Source: Vespula vulgaris (Eukaryota; Arthropoda; Insecta; Hymenoptera; Vespidae). Taken from it: a stretch of 64,000 nt of DNA. This document shows, piece after piece, positions 1-14,200 of this stretch (its first letter is position 1; each line of letters opens with the position of its first letter). The stretch lies in NCBI RefSeq assembly GCF_905475345.1, contig NC_066590.1, positions 8,293,501 through 8,357,500 on the forward strand, given 5' to 3'. The notes under the pieces were generated by a model. The model had not been told where the DNA came from. It did not search any database and saw only the letters and a list, made by a program, of their open reading frames with translations. The position numbers were made by a program, and so were the translations under genes.

Positions 1-897
1 GGAATCGAAAAATTAAATTGCGAGAATTGTATAAACTATTACTGAAAAAGAGAAAGAGAGAAAAACAGAGAGAGAAACGGTTGAAGATGACGAAACTTAC
101 ATAATTTGCATCCTTGGCATTATAGCTCATTTACAGAGTACTGCGAGAAAGGTCAAATACTCATATCTTGTACCTAATCGTATCAGATACTGCGTTTAAA
201 TTTATTTATACGATTTTTGTATTATCGAATAAGTTATTTAAGATAGAACATATTAATATTTAGAAATTGATAAATATTAAATGCTTTTATTTCCAAAGTA
301 TTCATTGTAAATTGAAATTAAATTGAAAATAAGTACAAAAGTGCAAAAAATATTGATAAACATTAAAAGATAATTCATTCAAATTTGAATATTTGCTAAC
401 TTAAATTTCATTGGTTATTCGACATTCGACTCGTCCAATGAGAACTACCCAATGTAAAAAGAAACTAATGTTATTTTTAATTTTTTTTTTTTTAATTAAA
501 TAAATTCAGAAAGAATAAGAATTAAATTAAAGAAAGAATATAATAATTATCCTTTGAAACATTTTTTTTGTAGGAGAATGTCTATTCTCGATTTAAATCC
601 AATATGGCCTCACGCATTTTATCATATAGACCCTATCTATACAGACGTTTACAGTGTCGTTGACTAAATAATATAAATCATTATCAAAGTCTTAAATATA
701 TTTTGAATATGTTGAGTTTTTTTATCACATGACAATATTTTATCATTGACTTCGTTATAAATAAGTGTCTCTAATCATATTCGTATTTGTGATCAGTTTA
801 CATTACATCAAGTCATATTAGATCGAAAATTTAGTAGATACAATTTCTGCACTTCATTCGTGAATCTAATAATATTGAAGAAATAAACAACTACAAT
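1..897. other. Non-coding left flank and probable LSM1 promoter/5' leader
   Basis: No reading frame with coding character was found. The sequence is AT-rich with short purine runs near the left edge (about 45-80) and a poly-T run near 481-493. The right part must hold the LSM1 promoter and 5' leader, because the LSM1 ATG is at 898. No convincing TATA box or other defined site was picked out. Confidence 0.5.
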
Positions 898-1608
898 ATG
901 AACGTCGTTCCAGGAACAGCTTCCCTATTAGGAGAACTTGACAGTACGTTTGATTTTTGTGTCCCTACGATTATTATAGGTTATACCGGCATTTATTACT
1001 TTTTTCAATTATATTAAATCTATTGCTTAAAAAAAGAAATTCATTGATCGATGACCAAGTCCAGTTTCTAATAATTATGTAATAAAAGTTTATCTTGTTC
1101 ACTTTGTACTGTCACATAACCATGACATTACTCAAACATATTTATATATTAATTTTATTCTGCACAAATACTTCTGGTTTAGAAAAACTAATGGTTTTAC
1201 TGAGGGATGGTAGAACATTAATTGGATACCTCAGAAGCGTTGATCAATTTGCTAATATAGTACTTCATCGTACCATTGAAAGAATTCATGTCGGTAAAGA
1301 ATATGGAGATATTCCAAGAGGCATATTTATTGTCAGAGGAGAGAATGTTGTGCTACTAGGAGAAATAGTAAGATATTCCATTATAGATATACTTATTTAC
1401 AAGAGTAGACAAAGATTTTTTTATCTGTTTATAGGATAGGGAAAAAGAAAAAGATTTACCATTAACAGAAGTATCAGTGGATGATATTCTAGATGCGCAA
1501 AGAAGAGAACAAGAATTGAAACAAGATCAAAAGCGTTTAATGAACAAAGCTTTGAAAGAGCGTGGTCTTTCATATATTCCAGATTTGGGTCACGATGATA
1601 TGTTCTGA
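898..1608 (+). CDS. LSM1: U6 snRNA-associated Sm-like protein LSm1
   Basis: Three exons, 898..943, 1183..1367 and 1435..1608, give a 134-residue protein, close to the 133 of human LSM1. The first exon encodes the short N-terminal tail with the family's PGTASL motif. Exon 2 carries the Sm fold: VLLRDGRTLIGYLRS and DQFANIVLH (Sm1), then GIFIVRGENVVLLGEI (Sm2). Exon 3 encodes the charged C-terminal helix and ends in DDMF. All introns are GT-AG and the phases match (1, then 0). LSm1 is the subunit that distinguishes the cytoplasmic LSm1-7 ring, which binds oligoadenylated mRNA 3' ends with Pat1 and promotes decapping in P-bodies. The start is the first ATG and agrees with the family N-terminus. 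An open frame that begins inside intron 1 is not the true 5' end. Confidence 0.96.
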
Positions 1609-2622
1609 CCCACATCTACATCTCCAGGCACTACTTTGGAATCATCTCCCACATCTTCACACAATTCTGAGAACTATGATGTGTGTTGTACATCCATGTC
1701 TTTCTATTAAATACCATTACAAAGAATATACATGATTCTGAATAACAAAAATGTATCTAGGTAAGCATTTTGAAAAATAAGAAACATGATTATCAACATG
1801 ATTTTAGATATATATATATATGTGTATATATATATATATACACACATATACATATAATCGATGATAATAAAATATCATGCATCATTATCGACTACAATAT
1901 TATAGGGAATAAAGATAGGATTTCTATAATTATAAGGCATATAAGCAATTCTACAATATTGCAATAGTCATATAAACAGTATTTATTTTTTCTATAATTC
2001 TTTATTAAAAAAAGTGTTAAGAAAATAGCCATTGTTTATTGAAAATACTCTTGATATGATGTATTAAAAATGTATAAAAAAAGGAAGTTAAAATAATCTA
2101 TATTGGAGGTTCTTCGGATGTTAATGAAATAAAACTAAACAAAGTTTTTCATTGTGGTAGAGATACTTTACTTTCAAATTCTACAACAAATTTATATATT
2201 ACATATCTTAGATATGACATAAAAAAAAGCCATGTCATATGTTTTACCCTGATATAAAATAGTTACATATATATTTTCTGCACCCAGCATAATAAAAATT
2301 TTCCTCTTTGAATAAATTGAAGGAACTATCGAAAAATTAGAAACACTTGTAAAATTTCCATGCCTTGTCATTAACACGAAACTTAATGTTAATTACATTC
2401 ATGGATTTTATGAGATTTCACAATTTTAAACAAGGAAAATTAAAAGAAAGAAATATTCCTGATAACTCATCAGGTTGCTTATTATTTAAAAAAAAAAAAG
2501 AAAATATATAATATACGATCAACAGTGTAAAACTTGACTAAAAATCACGTTTACATTTCATTAATGTCCATACTGAGATTCACATTGATTTGTACTTATA
2601 TTTTAAGTAATTTTATTCCAAT
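1609..2622. other. Intergenic region between convergent LSM1 and ARHGAP19-like genes
   Basis: This is a tail-to-tail interval holding the 3' UTRs of both genes. It contains an AT-rich purine/pyrimidine alternation near 1808-1852 and a poly-A run near 2488-2500. The short open frames here show no coding character. Confidence 0.6.
1866..1913 (+). promoter_or_regulatory. Candidate poly(A) signals of LSM1
   Basis: Two AATAAA hexamers, at 1866-1871 and 1908-1913, lie about 260-300 bp past the LSM1 stop codon on the same strand. Their position fits cleavage and polyadenylation signals. AT-rich DNA gives such hexamers by chance, so the assignment rests on position only. Confidence 0.4.
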
Positions 2623-5600
2623 TTAAAATGATGTCTCCTGAAACGTATCCTTTACTTTTTTAGAATTTAATCTTGACTCACTTATCTGTTTGTACTTAAA
2701 ACTTTGACCACGTTCTGCTTTTAACACATTTTTATCCTTTATAGATCTTTTCGAGTCATTACGTTGTAAACTAGTTCCCCGTTTTCTTGGGGAAACAGTT
2801 TCTTCAATTTTTTCTGTCGAATCATTAGCGCTATTTGTACTTCCAGAAGCTATACCAGATGTGTCAGATTCTGGATTGTTTCCATCTAAACAACGAAGTA
2901 AACTACTAGATAGTCCATCTTCATTTAAAATATTTAGGTCAGATTCTGACTGCTCAAAATCATCAGTACGCGAAGTAAAACTAAGATCAACAGGACTAGC
3001 AGTTAATACGCTTCTTGATAATAAATACTCCCTAAATGTGCTTGTTATTGACATAGAGCTTTGTTGTGTCATGGTACAACAATCGTCTGCAATTGAAGTA
3101 CCCAAATTGTGCTTTTGACATATTTCTTCTGTAAAATTTTCTTTATCATCTATGTCAACACCTTCCATGTAAATAAATTCACCATCTGCACTATCTGGTT
3201 TACGTAATTCCTCTAAAATAGAAGAACAGCTCATATGAGCTAAAAGATCGATATTTGATCTACGCAAATTACTAGAAATATTATGTTGTATGGAACTGTC
3301 ATTCATATTGGCAAGATTGCAAAGATTCGACCCTGATACCATCATTACGGGTTTACGAGAACGTGGAGTCATCATAGTTTCCTATTATTTAAAAAATTAT
3401 ATTTAGTTAATCAATAAGAACGAATAGATGCAATTATTTTATGTTATATAAACACATGTATATATTATAGAACACATAAAAATAAAGAACATGCATACCT
3501 GCATAGCTTTTGTCATTTTAGTTGCACTTTGTGTGATAGGACTCATGCTTTTGTCATTATTAGTGATAGGTGTCAGTATATAATCATTAGCAACCAAACT
3601 TCTTCGTAAAAGGTTTGATGGTGTAGAAGTATGAGCAGCATATACATTCCAAAATCTGTTTTTAACCATTGGGGATGGATATGAACATGCATTCTCTGTA
3701 CATGATTCAGATTTTATTGTCAATTCAGAAGATTTTGCGTCTACACCCGTGATTCTTGGTTTATAAGCGACTTCTATATTTTTTCTTCTAGATATTGGAA
3801 ATACTGGCTCAGAATTTTGTCTAATCAATTCACTGTTATCAATTTTATTTGATGTAATTTGAGAAGAATACATATCTGGTGGTTCACTAGATTGTCTAGA
3901 CAATCTAAGAGTACCAGATAAATTACTATTTTTTTCTGTATCTCCATCATTAGAAGATTCTTCATGTAGAAAGGTACTTCCACCTGCTGTCTTATAACTT
4001 CCAGGACTATTTACATATGACTTCTTCTGTTTCGATGAAGATTTCTTGTTTCTAATTTCTTTACTTTCTTCATTAGTACGTTTATCGCTAATATTTACAA
4101 GACCCATGAGCATAACTTTCTTTTTACCTTTATAAACCGATGCAGTAGGAGCATTAAGGCTACCAGTACTGTTACTAATATGTTTAGTACGTACAAGATT
4201 ATTAGTATGCGTATCAGAATTTTCTATATTAAATTCATCATCTGATTTAGTGAAACGAGTTTTTTGAAGAAATGGCTTTTCAAGACTCTGTATAACACAT
4301 GCAAACCATATTAGTTAATCATTGACGTGCTTTCACAAATAAAATATAACAAATTGAGGAAAATGCTCGAACGGAAATTCAATACATGATATAACTACAG
4401 ATTTCGCATATCTTACCGTAGATAATATATTTTCCTCGCTACTAGATCTGGTAATGTTGCATCCAATATTGATATCTATGAATTTTTTATGACCCAAAAG
4501 TTTCCTTTGAAAAATGTGCTTCTTTATTGAATCTCCAAGACTCTTAGTTCGAACATTTTTCACATGTCTGGGTGTACCTTGACCATTTTCCTTATTAAAT
4601 TGCTTTACAAGTCTTCGTTTTTTTGCAGACTCTGGCATTGCTTGTATATGAGCGTACAGTTGAGCAAGTGCTGCCTGAGTATCTTGAGTGGAATTAGCTT
4701 TTGCTGTCAATTTATGATCAACAAAACTAAATACAGTATGTGCCGTGCCTGTAGTGTCTGGTACAGATTCATCCAACTATAATATAAATTAAATTAATAA
4801 ATCATTTAATGCACAAATTGTTTCTCTCATAAAATCACTTACATCTGACTTTTTAGGGCTTAGTAATTTTCTTTCTTGTTCTATCCAATAAGCTCTTATA
4901 TCGGTTGCTAATTTTGGAGGAATATCAAATAATTCCACACCTTTTTTAATCATAAATGCCACCAAACATGACAAATTTTGTGAATTAGTATGTAATGCTT
5001 CAGGTGATAATTTTCGTGGACATAGTAGATGAGGAGTAAAAAGAGTAGCAAGACTATCACAGTTCATTTTGTTATTATGTTCAAAAGTTGCTGTCTTATT
5101 AAGAAGATTAAGAACACATTTCAATATATGTCTATTTGGAGGTGGTAAAAGCAATAAAAGCAATTGCAAAGATCTAAGTAATCTGGCTTCGTTCGTGTTA
5201 TCATTTAAATTGCATAATTCTGTAATAGAAGTTTGTGAAGTAAAAAATATAACTTTTCATATGCTTTGTATCTTAATATATCATCTAATACATCTTATAT
5301 CTTACCAGCAATTTGACAATGAGCTGGAAAATGGAGATCTGTTAAAAGAGGTTCAGATAGCTCTGCTAAGAATCCTTTTAAAACAGATGCACAATCATGT
5401 ACGCTGAATCGACCATCTTCAAGATTTAAAGGAACACCTTGGTAAAGTGCATTTTTAAGATCTTGCTGCCTTGTCAATTTTCCAGTACGTCGAAATATTC
5501 CCTCCTGTATAATACCTTTAACATTATATTAAAAAAAGATATAAATTTCCAAAGAAATGTTCAAAAAATACATAACTTTAAACGTTCTATTATCTTAATA

Positions 5601-6082
5601 ATACGATCAAATGCTTACTTTGTTCTTTGGATAAATATTCTATCAATTGTTTAACTTGATTTATTCCATTTTCAGATAGACTAGCACCTTCTACTTTTTG
5701 TAGATTAATAGTAGACTTTGGTTTTCTTGCGAAATTCAATATACCCCATTTTTTTAATTTTGCCTTTTCAATAATACAGTCATTACTAGAAGAATTCATG
5801 CTAATTAGAAAATAACCCCAATTTATATTAATTCTAAATAATACTATATTTTGAAATATGAATAATAGCGAGAAACGATTCAATTTCCGCAACGTGCCAT
5901 ATTTCTTCAGCAGTAAGCAAATTTAAAAAAATATGTATAATAAGCTTTGTAACTTACTCCTCTGTATTGAGATCCAATTCAAAAGATAAATGCATCTTAA
6001 CGAGTGTATGAAACTGTTCGGGATTGACTTTCCGCATCCGAAAAGCCAATTTCCCATCAACGCCTTCATTAAAGTCTGCCAT
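2623..6082 (-). CDS. ARHGAP19: Rho GTPase-activating protein, ARHGAP19 type
   Basis: Seven exons (minus strand: 6082..5958, 5800..5619, 5515..5306, 5219..4843, 4776..4417, 4287..3499, 3381..2623) join in frame to 933 residues. The RhoGAP domain spans roughly residues 75-275. It contains EGIFRRTG with the predicted arginine finger at about residue 111, the SEPLLTDLHF motif, and LLLLPPPNRHILK. After the domain comes MPESAKKRRLVKQFNKE followed by a TPRH site, matching the C-terminal region of vertebrate ARHGAP19. This supports the subfamily call, not just the fold. ARHGAP19 stimulates GTP hydrolysis by RhoA-class GTPases and acts in cytokinesis. The Ser/Thr/Asn-rich C-terminal tail (about residue 420 onward) makes the protein far longer than the roughly 494-residue human form. 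The start ATG at 6082 gives an N-terminus resembling the family. It is divergent from EpsinR/Tel2. Confidence 0.93.
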
Positions 6083-7203
6083 TCTCTTCTATTAAATTCA
6101 AAAACGCTTTATAGAAACTCTGGCATGTTTGAATTAGTATAAAAGATACGCACACTCAATTAACGTTATTATTCAATCACAACGGTTACATTCGTCTTGA
6201 AATACAATACGTTTTCTTTGATTTAATATCGATACTGCGTACGTGATCCATGATAAATGTACAACAATGGAGGACAGATTTTTTACAGTATTATTATTGG
6301 TGTATACCTGTAATGCCTAAATGGCTCTCACGTGTATTTATTTTTCAGTTATTTGGAGGACCGCGTCGTTCTCCTATTACATAGTGAATTCACAATAGCT
6401 AACTTCACTGCATTAGGACAAAATATTCCCTAGAATGCAAAACAGAATGTCCCTATTTTTACGATTGTCCAAATTTATCAATTTTAATTTAATCTCATTA
6501 ATTTTAGGACGAACAAATTTTTCAAATTTGTACAAACAAAATAATCAAAAGAAGATAAGTAAGACACGTAACTAGCGCTGTTTCCATCGTACATTTTTTA
6601 TCTACAAAAATATTTCAATATTTCGATGGATAATAGAACCTTAAAATAACTTATGTTTCTTTCAGGTTATAGCCAAGAAAAGCCAGAAAGGATTATTCAT
6701 CGAATGATAATAGAAAAGGAAATAAATCGATTTTAATAATTCAATCTTTTGAAACGCATGAGAAATGGAAAAAAATAGTTTCATAATTTGGCGCGAGAGC
6801 GATGAACAGTATGAAGATAGCGGGGAAACGATAGACACGCGTTACACGCAGCTAAATCTGACGATTCAACGTCTAATGCGATTCGGATCTTCCTAAGAAG
6901 ACGACTCTTTTGGTTCCATCTGCAATATCGAAGATTCGAAGTTGGTCGGTTGTACCGAGGAAGGACGTTGCATGTCGTACGTTGGACGATTTTCAACGTC
7001 CACCATCGATGTAAAAAACATCTGCGCTCATTGGAACGTGGAAGGGAGAACATGGCCACCGCCTGGTGACGTTCCTTCGTTTGCTGCGATATCAAATGCT
7101 GCGAAAAACATCTGGTGCACCTTATCGCTGCCGTTAACAATAATTTCACGTTCGACAATCGAACACGATATTCTTTTCTGTGAATAGTGCAACGAATGTG
7201 ATA
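6083..7203. promoter_or_regulatory. Divergent promoter region and EpsinR 5' leader
   Basis: These 1.1 kb separate the start codons of the ARHGAP19-like gene (-) and EpsinR/Tel2 (+), so promoters for both should lie here. The right part, about 6780-7203, is richer in G and C than its surroundings and is probably the EpsinR 5' leader. It contains a plus-strand open frame of 81 codons (6942-7187) that ends 16 bp before the EpsinR ATG. It also holds a minus-strand open frame of 171 codons (6781-7296) that overlaps the first EpsinR coding exon and resembles no family I know. No TATA box is proposed. Confidence 0.5.
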
Positions 7204-9948
7204 ATGAACATGTGGAAAGTGCGGGAGTTTATGGATAAGGCGTAAGTTGTCGCAAGTTTTCTTTTGCACGCGATATAACCTTGCTTTTGCTTCCATTTTT
7301 ATTCCCTTTTACTCTACTTTTTCTTGACTCTTTTCATTTTTATCTTCTTTCCTGTCTTCGATAAGGTATTAAGCATTTTATTCGATATTATTTCATGATC
7401 GTTAATCGTAATCTGTCGTAATTATCGTTATCCTTGATCACGTGATTCTGTAGTAAACCCACGAATATTTAGCGAATAATTGAAAAAAGACATTTAACGT
7501 GAAAATTCCATCGATCGAGAAGTATAATTTATTTTAATTTTGCGTGCCTTTTATCATGATTATTTTGACGTAGCAATATTATGGTTGATGATCAATCGTT
7601 TTACTAGCATATGTATTTGTCTTCGGTAATGTCAAATTGTATAAGTTAGTATAGACACGAACTGTAAAGTGTAACCTTGAATCAAAGAAAGATCAAATCT
7701 TTTTCATTATATTTATAATATACTTCTGATTAATCATACTTATACAATATTTTATGATAATTACAACATATCTACTTGTATAGTAAAGCTTTCTTTCGTT
7801 TATCTTCTTTTCAAGGCCATGCATACAATTAATTTCCTCCTTAAATAGTCTTGGAGCAGTAGATTCAATATGTAGTAGATACCTTTATACGTAACAGCAT
7901 TGTGTATTTTAATTATTCTGTTTATTTTTTGTTATCATCTCAACTGAGTCAAGCAACTGATATGCAAAGTCAATGGTTATAAACTTATTAACGATTCCTG
8001 TTGAAGATAACAGGTATATCTGTTATTTTACAAATACTATGTCTAAGTTGAACAGAAAAAAGTAAATGTAGAAAAAGAAAGAATTTATTTGAGTGAATTC
8101 GAGGGTTTAATATTTAAACAGCTTTTTATTATAAGTTATACAAAAGAATATATTTTATATATCTATATTACTCATGTACGTTGCACTCACATAAAATAAT
8201 TTTTCTGTTATTTATAACTCTACTATGCCATATACGTACATAACGAGCGATAAACACAGACGTCGCCTTGGTGGCACCTGTTTATATTATTTTATTGTTT
8301 TTATTATCAACAGTCGTTAGACAGGCGCATATAAAGCGCGTATTTTCACTCATTCATAAGAGCTGACGCTCTTCTCGAATGACCGTCGAAATGTATCCCA
8401 TAGATATCTATATACACATATGTATATCTACGAAAGAGCTTAATGGTCACGATGTAACGATCTTCCTTCAACGTATTTTTACGTAACTCTCGAATGTATA
8501 TTTACTTGTCACAACCTTCCGCAAATTGTATGCACGTGCTACCGTACATACCGAATTAGGTAGCGGTTCTCAATTCTTCGCTATAATCTTACACCTTTTC
8601 ACGCGTTACGTTCTTTCTCAATCGATCCTACTTAATCGCTTGTTACGTAGGTAGAAAAAAATATCACCCATTCGATTACATAATATATTCTTCTTTTTAC
8701 ATAATTAAAGTCGACGATCCTTTAGATTCGATTATACACGCGCCGTTTATTTTTTTAACCTATCAGATAATTGACCCGCGAATGTTGAAACGTCGATATT
8801 CTATATGAACACACACACACACATTTATATATATAATATGTTAATAATTTTCTTATTTTATTTAATTTTTATAGATTAATATACGTACGTATATATGGAT
8901 AGAATATTCGAGATCGATCGAATGCCAACGTCCAACTCGTTAAAATAATATTAAATTCCCGCGCTTGATTTCAAAGCCTTAACGGTCATATACATACATA
9001 TGTACAATTCGTGATTCAATAAACGTTTCGTAAGGCTTCCGATCGTCGTGTTGCGTCCACACCCTTTTCGTGGTTCACAAAAGAGAATAGTTTTGTCGTT
9101 CAACGATTTTACAGTTAAAAGATCGATCTAGTAAAGGATATATTTATTACGAGTTATGGTAAACATTATAAAGAAGCGTGAAACCGTTAACAAATTTTCT
9201 CTTTATATATTCTCGATAACGCGACTCATAGCGATCGTTCAACCGTGTAATTTGCGTTGCACTCGAATAAATGTTACGTACAATTTTCGCTGTCGTTTCG
9301 TAATCTGTGTTAATAATTCGCCTTTCTCGTCATTTGATATTTATCAATAAATGTTTTACGGAAGGAACTCGAGACAACTTTCGAGAAGGGTAAACGATGT
9401 GAAATTTTATTTATTTTTCTTTTCTTCTTTTTATTGTTGCCTTTTAATATTTCCCCAACGAGTCTTTTAAGAAAGACGGCCATAATAGTAAAAAGAAAGT
9501 AATCGAAAGCGCGACTCGATCATTTCCACGACCGGAACTTGTAACGGAATCCTCTCCCTTCATTGGTAAACGAAGCGAAACGAGTGGAAGCGTAACGATA
9601 ACTTCGATCGGAAGTAAAATTCAATTCTTTGTTTTTCTATCTTGAAATCGATACGTCATTTTATATGTTTTCTTTTTCTTTCTTTAATCAGATCAATTAT
9701 CTTCAACTCCCTTCACTTCAGAAAGATTATTTTTACTTTCTCTTTGAAACGGTTCATTCTTTTATTGTTTGCCTTTATTTCTGTACTCTTTGTTATGAAC
9801 GTTCTCTCTATATATTATACGTTTGTATATTACTAAATTTAGAAATGTATTTTACAACTCGGAACTAGAGTAAAATAATTTCAATTAAAAAGAGCTCATC
9901 AAAAATTCAAAATTGCAGCCTCCGTTGAAATTATAATAGTCTTGTAAT

Positions 9949-10005
<57 letters not shown>

Positions 10006-10494
10006 ATTTTATGTAAACTCGAAAAAATGAGATTTCAGAAACGAAAAGTTCACTTAGTAACATTTATTAAAAGTTTTTGAAATGTTGACCTCAAAATGGC
10101 TGTGCAACCATTTTGAAAAGAACCTACATATCTACATATTGTAAATGTTTGATATTTACAACAAATAACGGACAATCTTTTAATATTTAACTGAACAAAA
10201 TTAAAATTCAATTTTTATAATGTTCAAAGTCGAGGGAAAGGACAAAACACACACATATACACACACATGCGATATTTATCTCGTTTTCTCGTGGATCTTC
10301 CTCTACCTTGAAATAATTGCATCTAGATCTTCTTATCGTAGGAAAAGAAAGCTTGCGGGCTCTATTAGTTGTAAAACTTGCTTTGAATCGTCGAGCATAC
10401 GTACTTACGTTGCGCAATCAACAGGTGCCTATGTGAGCACGATCTTAACTCCTTTAAGTACTCGCCGCTAGCCTGTCAAACTGCTTGTATCGAG

Positions 10495-10554
<60 letters not shown>

Positions 10555-11197
10555 AGAAACACGCATACCACAGAATAAAATCTAAGATCCTGTTTAGACT
10601 TAAAAAGCTCGTGAATATCTCTTTTTTTAATGACATTTAAAAAATGCAAATAAAAATGTCGCTTTGATGAAAATAAAATAAGCAAAGAATTTTATAAATT
10701 AATCGAATCTAAATTTAAGGAATATTTTAAATGAATATTGTGAAACATAATTATAATCGCAAAGACGAATAAAAATAGTGATGATACATAAATATTTCTT
10801 GCGAATGTAACTGTCATAAAAGGCAAAAATTAGTTTACAATTTTTTTTTTCTCGTTTCGTCACTAGTATCACGAGTTTTAGTTCGTGCAAAATTGTCCGG
10901 ATATTTTATGCGATTATTTGCGGTTAAGACAAATATCCTCAGTGAAGAAAGTTTTCGCACGATCGAACGTTCAAGGCATGCGATTATCCAGGTTAAATTT
11001 TTTGGATGAGAAAGAAACGATCGATTTCTTCGTTGGTTGTACCTCTGTATATATGTACTTACATATGTGATACACCTTGAACGTTTATCAGAGACATATC
11101 TGAGCTAATTGACCTATATTTGTATATATACACGCAATTGATATATCGGTTTTTAAGCTCCGTGATCTCAGAGCCCAAGGTTGCCTCTTCTATACTT

Positions 11198-11250
<53 letters not shown>

Positions 11251-14200
11251 TCCCTCTCTTTTTCTCTCTATCTCTTATTTTTTTTATAGCTGCATGCTTA
11301 GAATGCATTAAAAGAATAAATAACCGTGCGATGCTCTTCCTACGCAAATTATAGCATCGAATTAGCAACTGCGCAATCTTACGATTGCTATTTAACATAT
11401 AAAAGATAATCGATAAAATTCATAAATTTATTTAACTCTTTTTTAGTTTAATCGAATCTAATAAAAAATTAGAAAATATTTATTAACGAAGGAATCAGAA
11501 GAATAGAAAGTCCTAATTACCTACATAATTACGTATTATAATTATAACAGATAGAAATTATTTAAATAATAAAAAATAATTTTTTTAAATATTTTACTTA
11601 ATGTTAAAGGATTTAATAAATCTAATCTGAAAAGAAATTAAGATGACAAATTCTCAAGTACGTCTCTTATTAAATGAACCAAATACGTGCCGTCATTGAA
11701 CTCGATTCGTTAGACCTTAATCGTGACGATGAAGTTATTGAGAATAGTCCCTTGCTTTATTTTATTTTATTTTTTTTTTCTTTTTTACGAAAAGGAAAAA
11801 GAAAATACAAATACAAATCAAATTTATCTTTTTCTCAGGACTAATGTGGTAATGAACTATACCGAAACCGAAGCCAAAGTACGAGAAGCAACAAACGATG
11901 ACGCATGGGGACCTACTGGTATGAAATAATATTCATTATCATCGTTGTTGTTATTTCAAAGTATAGAATATTTAAAATCGGTAGTATTAATTTTTAACAA
12001 ATTTTTTTTCTTTTTTTGTTTTTTTTATTTATTGAAAATTTATATTATCGTACGTAACACCGTCGTACATGAATATACACTTTGGTATTTTCTTTAAAAA
12101 AGAAAAGTAAATAAATAAATAAATAAATATACATTAAAAATATTTATATAAAAAAAAGCGACAAGAAAGTTAGAAATTAACATATTTTTACGAAGGAACT
12201 AATGTCTGATGATTTATGAACGGCAATGTAAAATTTTCGAAGACATAAAATATACCGTGTTTGCACGAGTGTCTTTTACTTTAAGGACACACTGAAATTA
12301 AGTTCATCGTATTACTTCAGGTGCAATGATGCAAGAACTGGCTCAGGCAACATTCACATACGAACAATTCCCCGATGTAATGTCCATGTTGTGGAAAAGG
12401 ATGTTGCAAGAAAATAAACGAAATTGGCGTCGAACATACAAGGTATATGTGCATGACGCGTGGGTCTGTGTGTATGCGTGATTGTCTGTGTGTGTGCGTA
12501 CTTGCGTGCATGTCTATCTTTGCAATAAATTCTTTGCGAAAGATAATTCGGAATTCCATCATTGAGCATGAAAAAACAACTTTCTTAAATAATATAACAA
12601 TTTAAGAACCATTAAAATCAATAATTATGACGTTTATCATTGATAATAAAAAATATGAAATTTATAAAATTTCATTTATTTTCGTTACTATAGTCGTCTT
12701 ATTTTTTTTTTTTTTTTTACATTTACAGTCCTTACTTCTCTTGAATTATTTGGTACGTAATGGATCCGAACGAGTCGTAACATCCTCCAGAGAACATATC
12801 TACGATTTACGATCATTAGAGAACTACACTTGCATCGATGAATTTGGAAAGGATCAAGGAATAAACATCAGGCATAAAGTTCGAGAGTTAATCGATTTCA
12901 TTCAGGATGATGACAAATTAAAGGAAGAACGTAAGAAAGCGAAGAAAAACAAAGATAAATATGTTGGCTTATCGAGCGAGGCAATGGGTATGAGATTTGG
13001 GGGTGGAGATAGGTGGACGGAAAGTCCTAAATGGAACAAGTCTAGCACAGATAATTACAATGATTGGGATAGAGATAATCGTGGAAAAGGTTTTGAAGAT
13101 GCGAACAATAGGTAATCTAGATTGCTTGTTAACGTACGAGCTAATGATTATGAAGGTGATGTTCAAATCATATATATTATTAATTTATATTGAAATGATC
13201 AGAATTGATAAAAAAAAAAAAAAGCGAAAGGAACGATTAAAAATACTATTTATTTTTTATATTTTATATTTGAACTCTCATAATCATCGATATATGTTTA
13301 AGAATTTTCAGATAATTTTTTATACTTTTTTGTAATTCTATACTCTGTGTAAATAATAGCGACGATGGCGAAAGGGAAGACTCGGACAATGACACACATC
13401 CTAGTCCAAAAAGAGGCAATAGGGAATATAGGGACACGATGGAAAGTATAGATCGAATTGGTAAAACCATTCCGGGATCCATATCCTCGGTGAATGCATC
13501 ACCTGCACGAATAACGCGCAGTCTCAAAAAAGTTGATTTAGGCGCAGCAGCGAATTATGGAAAAGAGCAGTCCGTTAGTATATCTATATTTCGAATAAAA
13601 TCAACCTTATAAATATAGCTCGTATTTCTTGATAAATATGTCGTAAATTATGATCAATTGAATTTATGAATTTGTAATTACATTTTTTCAGAATGCATTC
13701 TCTTCTCCTGCTAATCATCAGAAGAATAAGAATGACATTTTAAATGACATCTTTGATTCTCAAAATGATAATAATACAAAGTCTACCATCGACGACGATG
13801 ATTTCAATCCAAGAGGAAATCATTCGCAACCTGCTAATCTTGATTTTGGCGATTTTGCCAGTGCATTCGGTAGTCCTACAGTTAAAATGAAAGAAAACGA
13901 TGAATTTGCTGATTTTACATCGGCTTTTAGTTCTGGTGTTACTTCTCCTAATAATTCATCTGTTCAATCGCATGCATCGCAAAATCAGTTATCTTTTATG
14001 GGAACCACGATACCAAACACTAGCAATACAATGACAAATAATCTAAATAATACTATGATTTCTAATGCTTCAGCAACTGCTTTTAAAATGATAAATCCAA
14101 ATAGTATTCAAACACAAAAAAATAATGTTGGTAATAATTTGTTCGATTCTTTGCAATCACAAGCACCCAATAACGAAGCAATATTGAACAATAATACAGG

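Larger units (their letters stand above)
7242..11838 (+). other. EpsinR intron 1 (4.6 kb)
   Basis: The donor at 7242 (GTAAGT) and acceptor ending at 11838 (TTTCTCAG) bound the intron, phase 2. It contains three long CT/GA microsatellites (listed separately) and AT-rich filler. No nested gene was recognised. Long first introns often carry enhancers, but none can be named from sequence. Confidence 0.75.

Noticed and set aside
3888..3907. Perfect 20-bp palindrome TAGATTGTCTAGACAATCTA.
   Set aside because: It lies in coding sequence of the ARHGAP19-like gene, encoding LSRQ. It has no partner copy and is probably chance.
10454..11398. Open frames rich in Ser-Leu or Arg-Glu across the CT/GA tracts.
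   Set aside because: The frames consist mostly of microsatellite translation and lie in an EpsinR intron.
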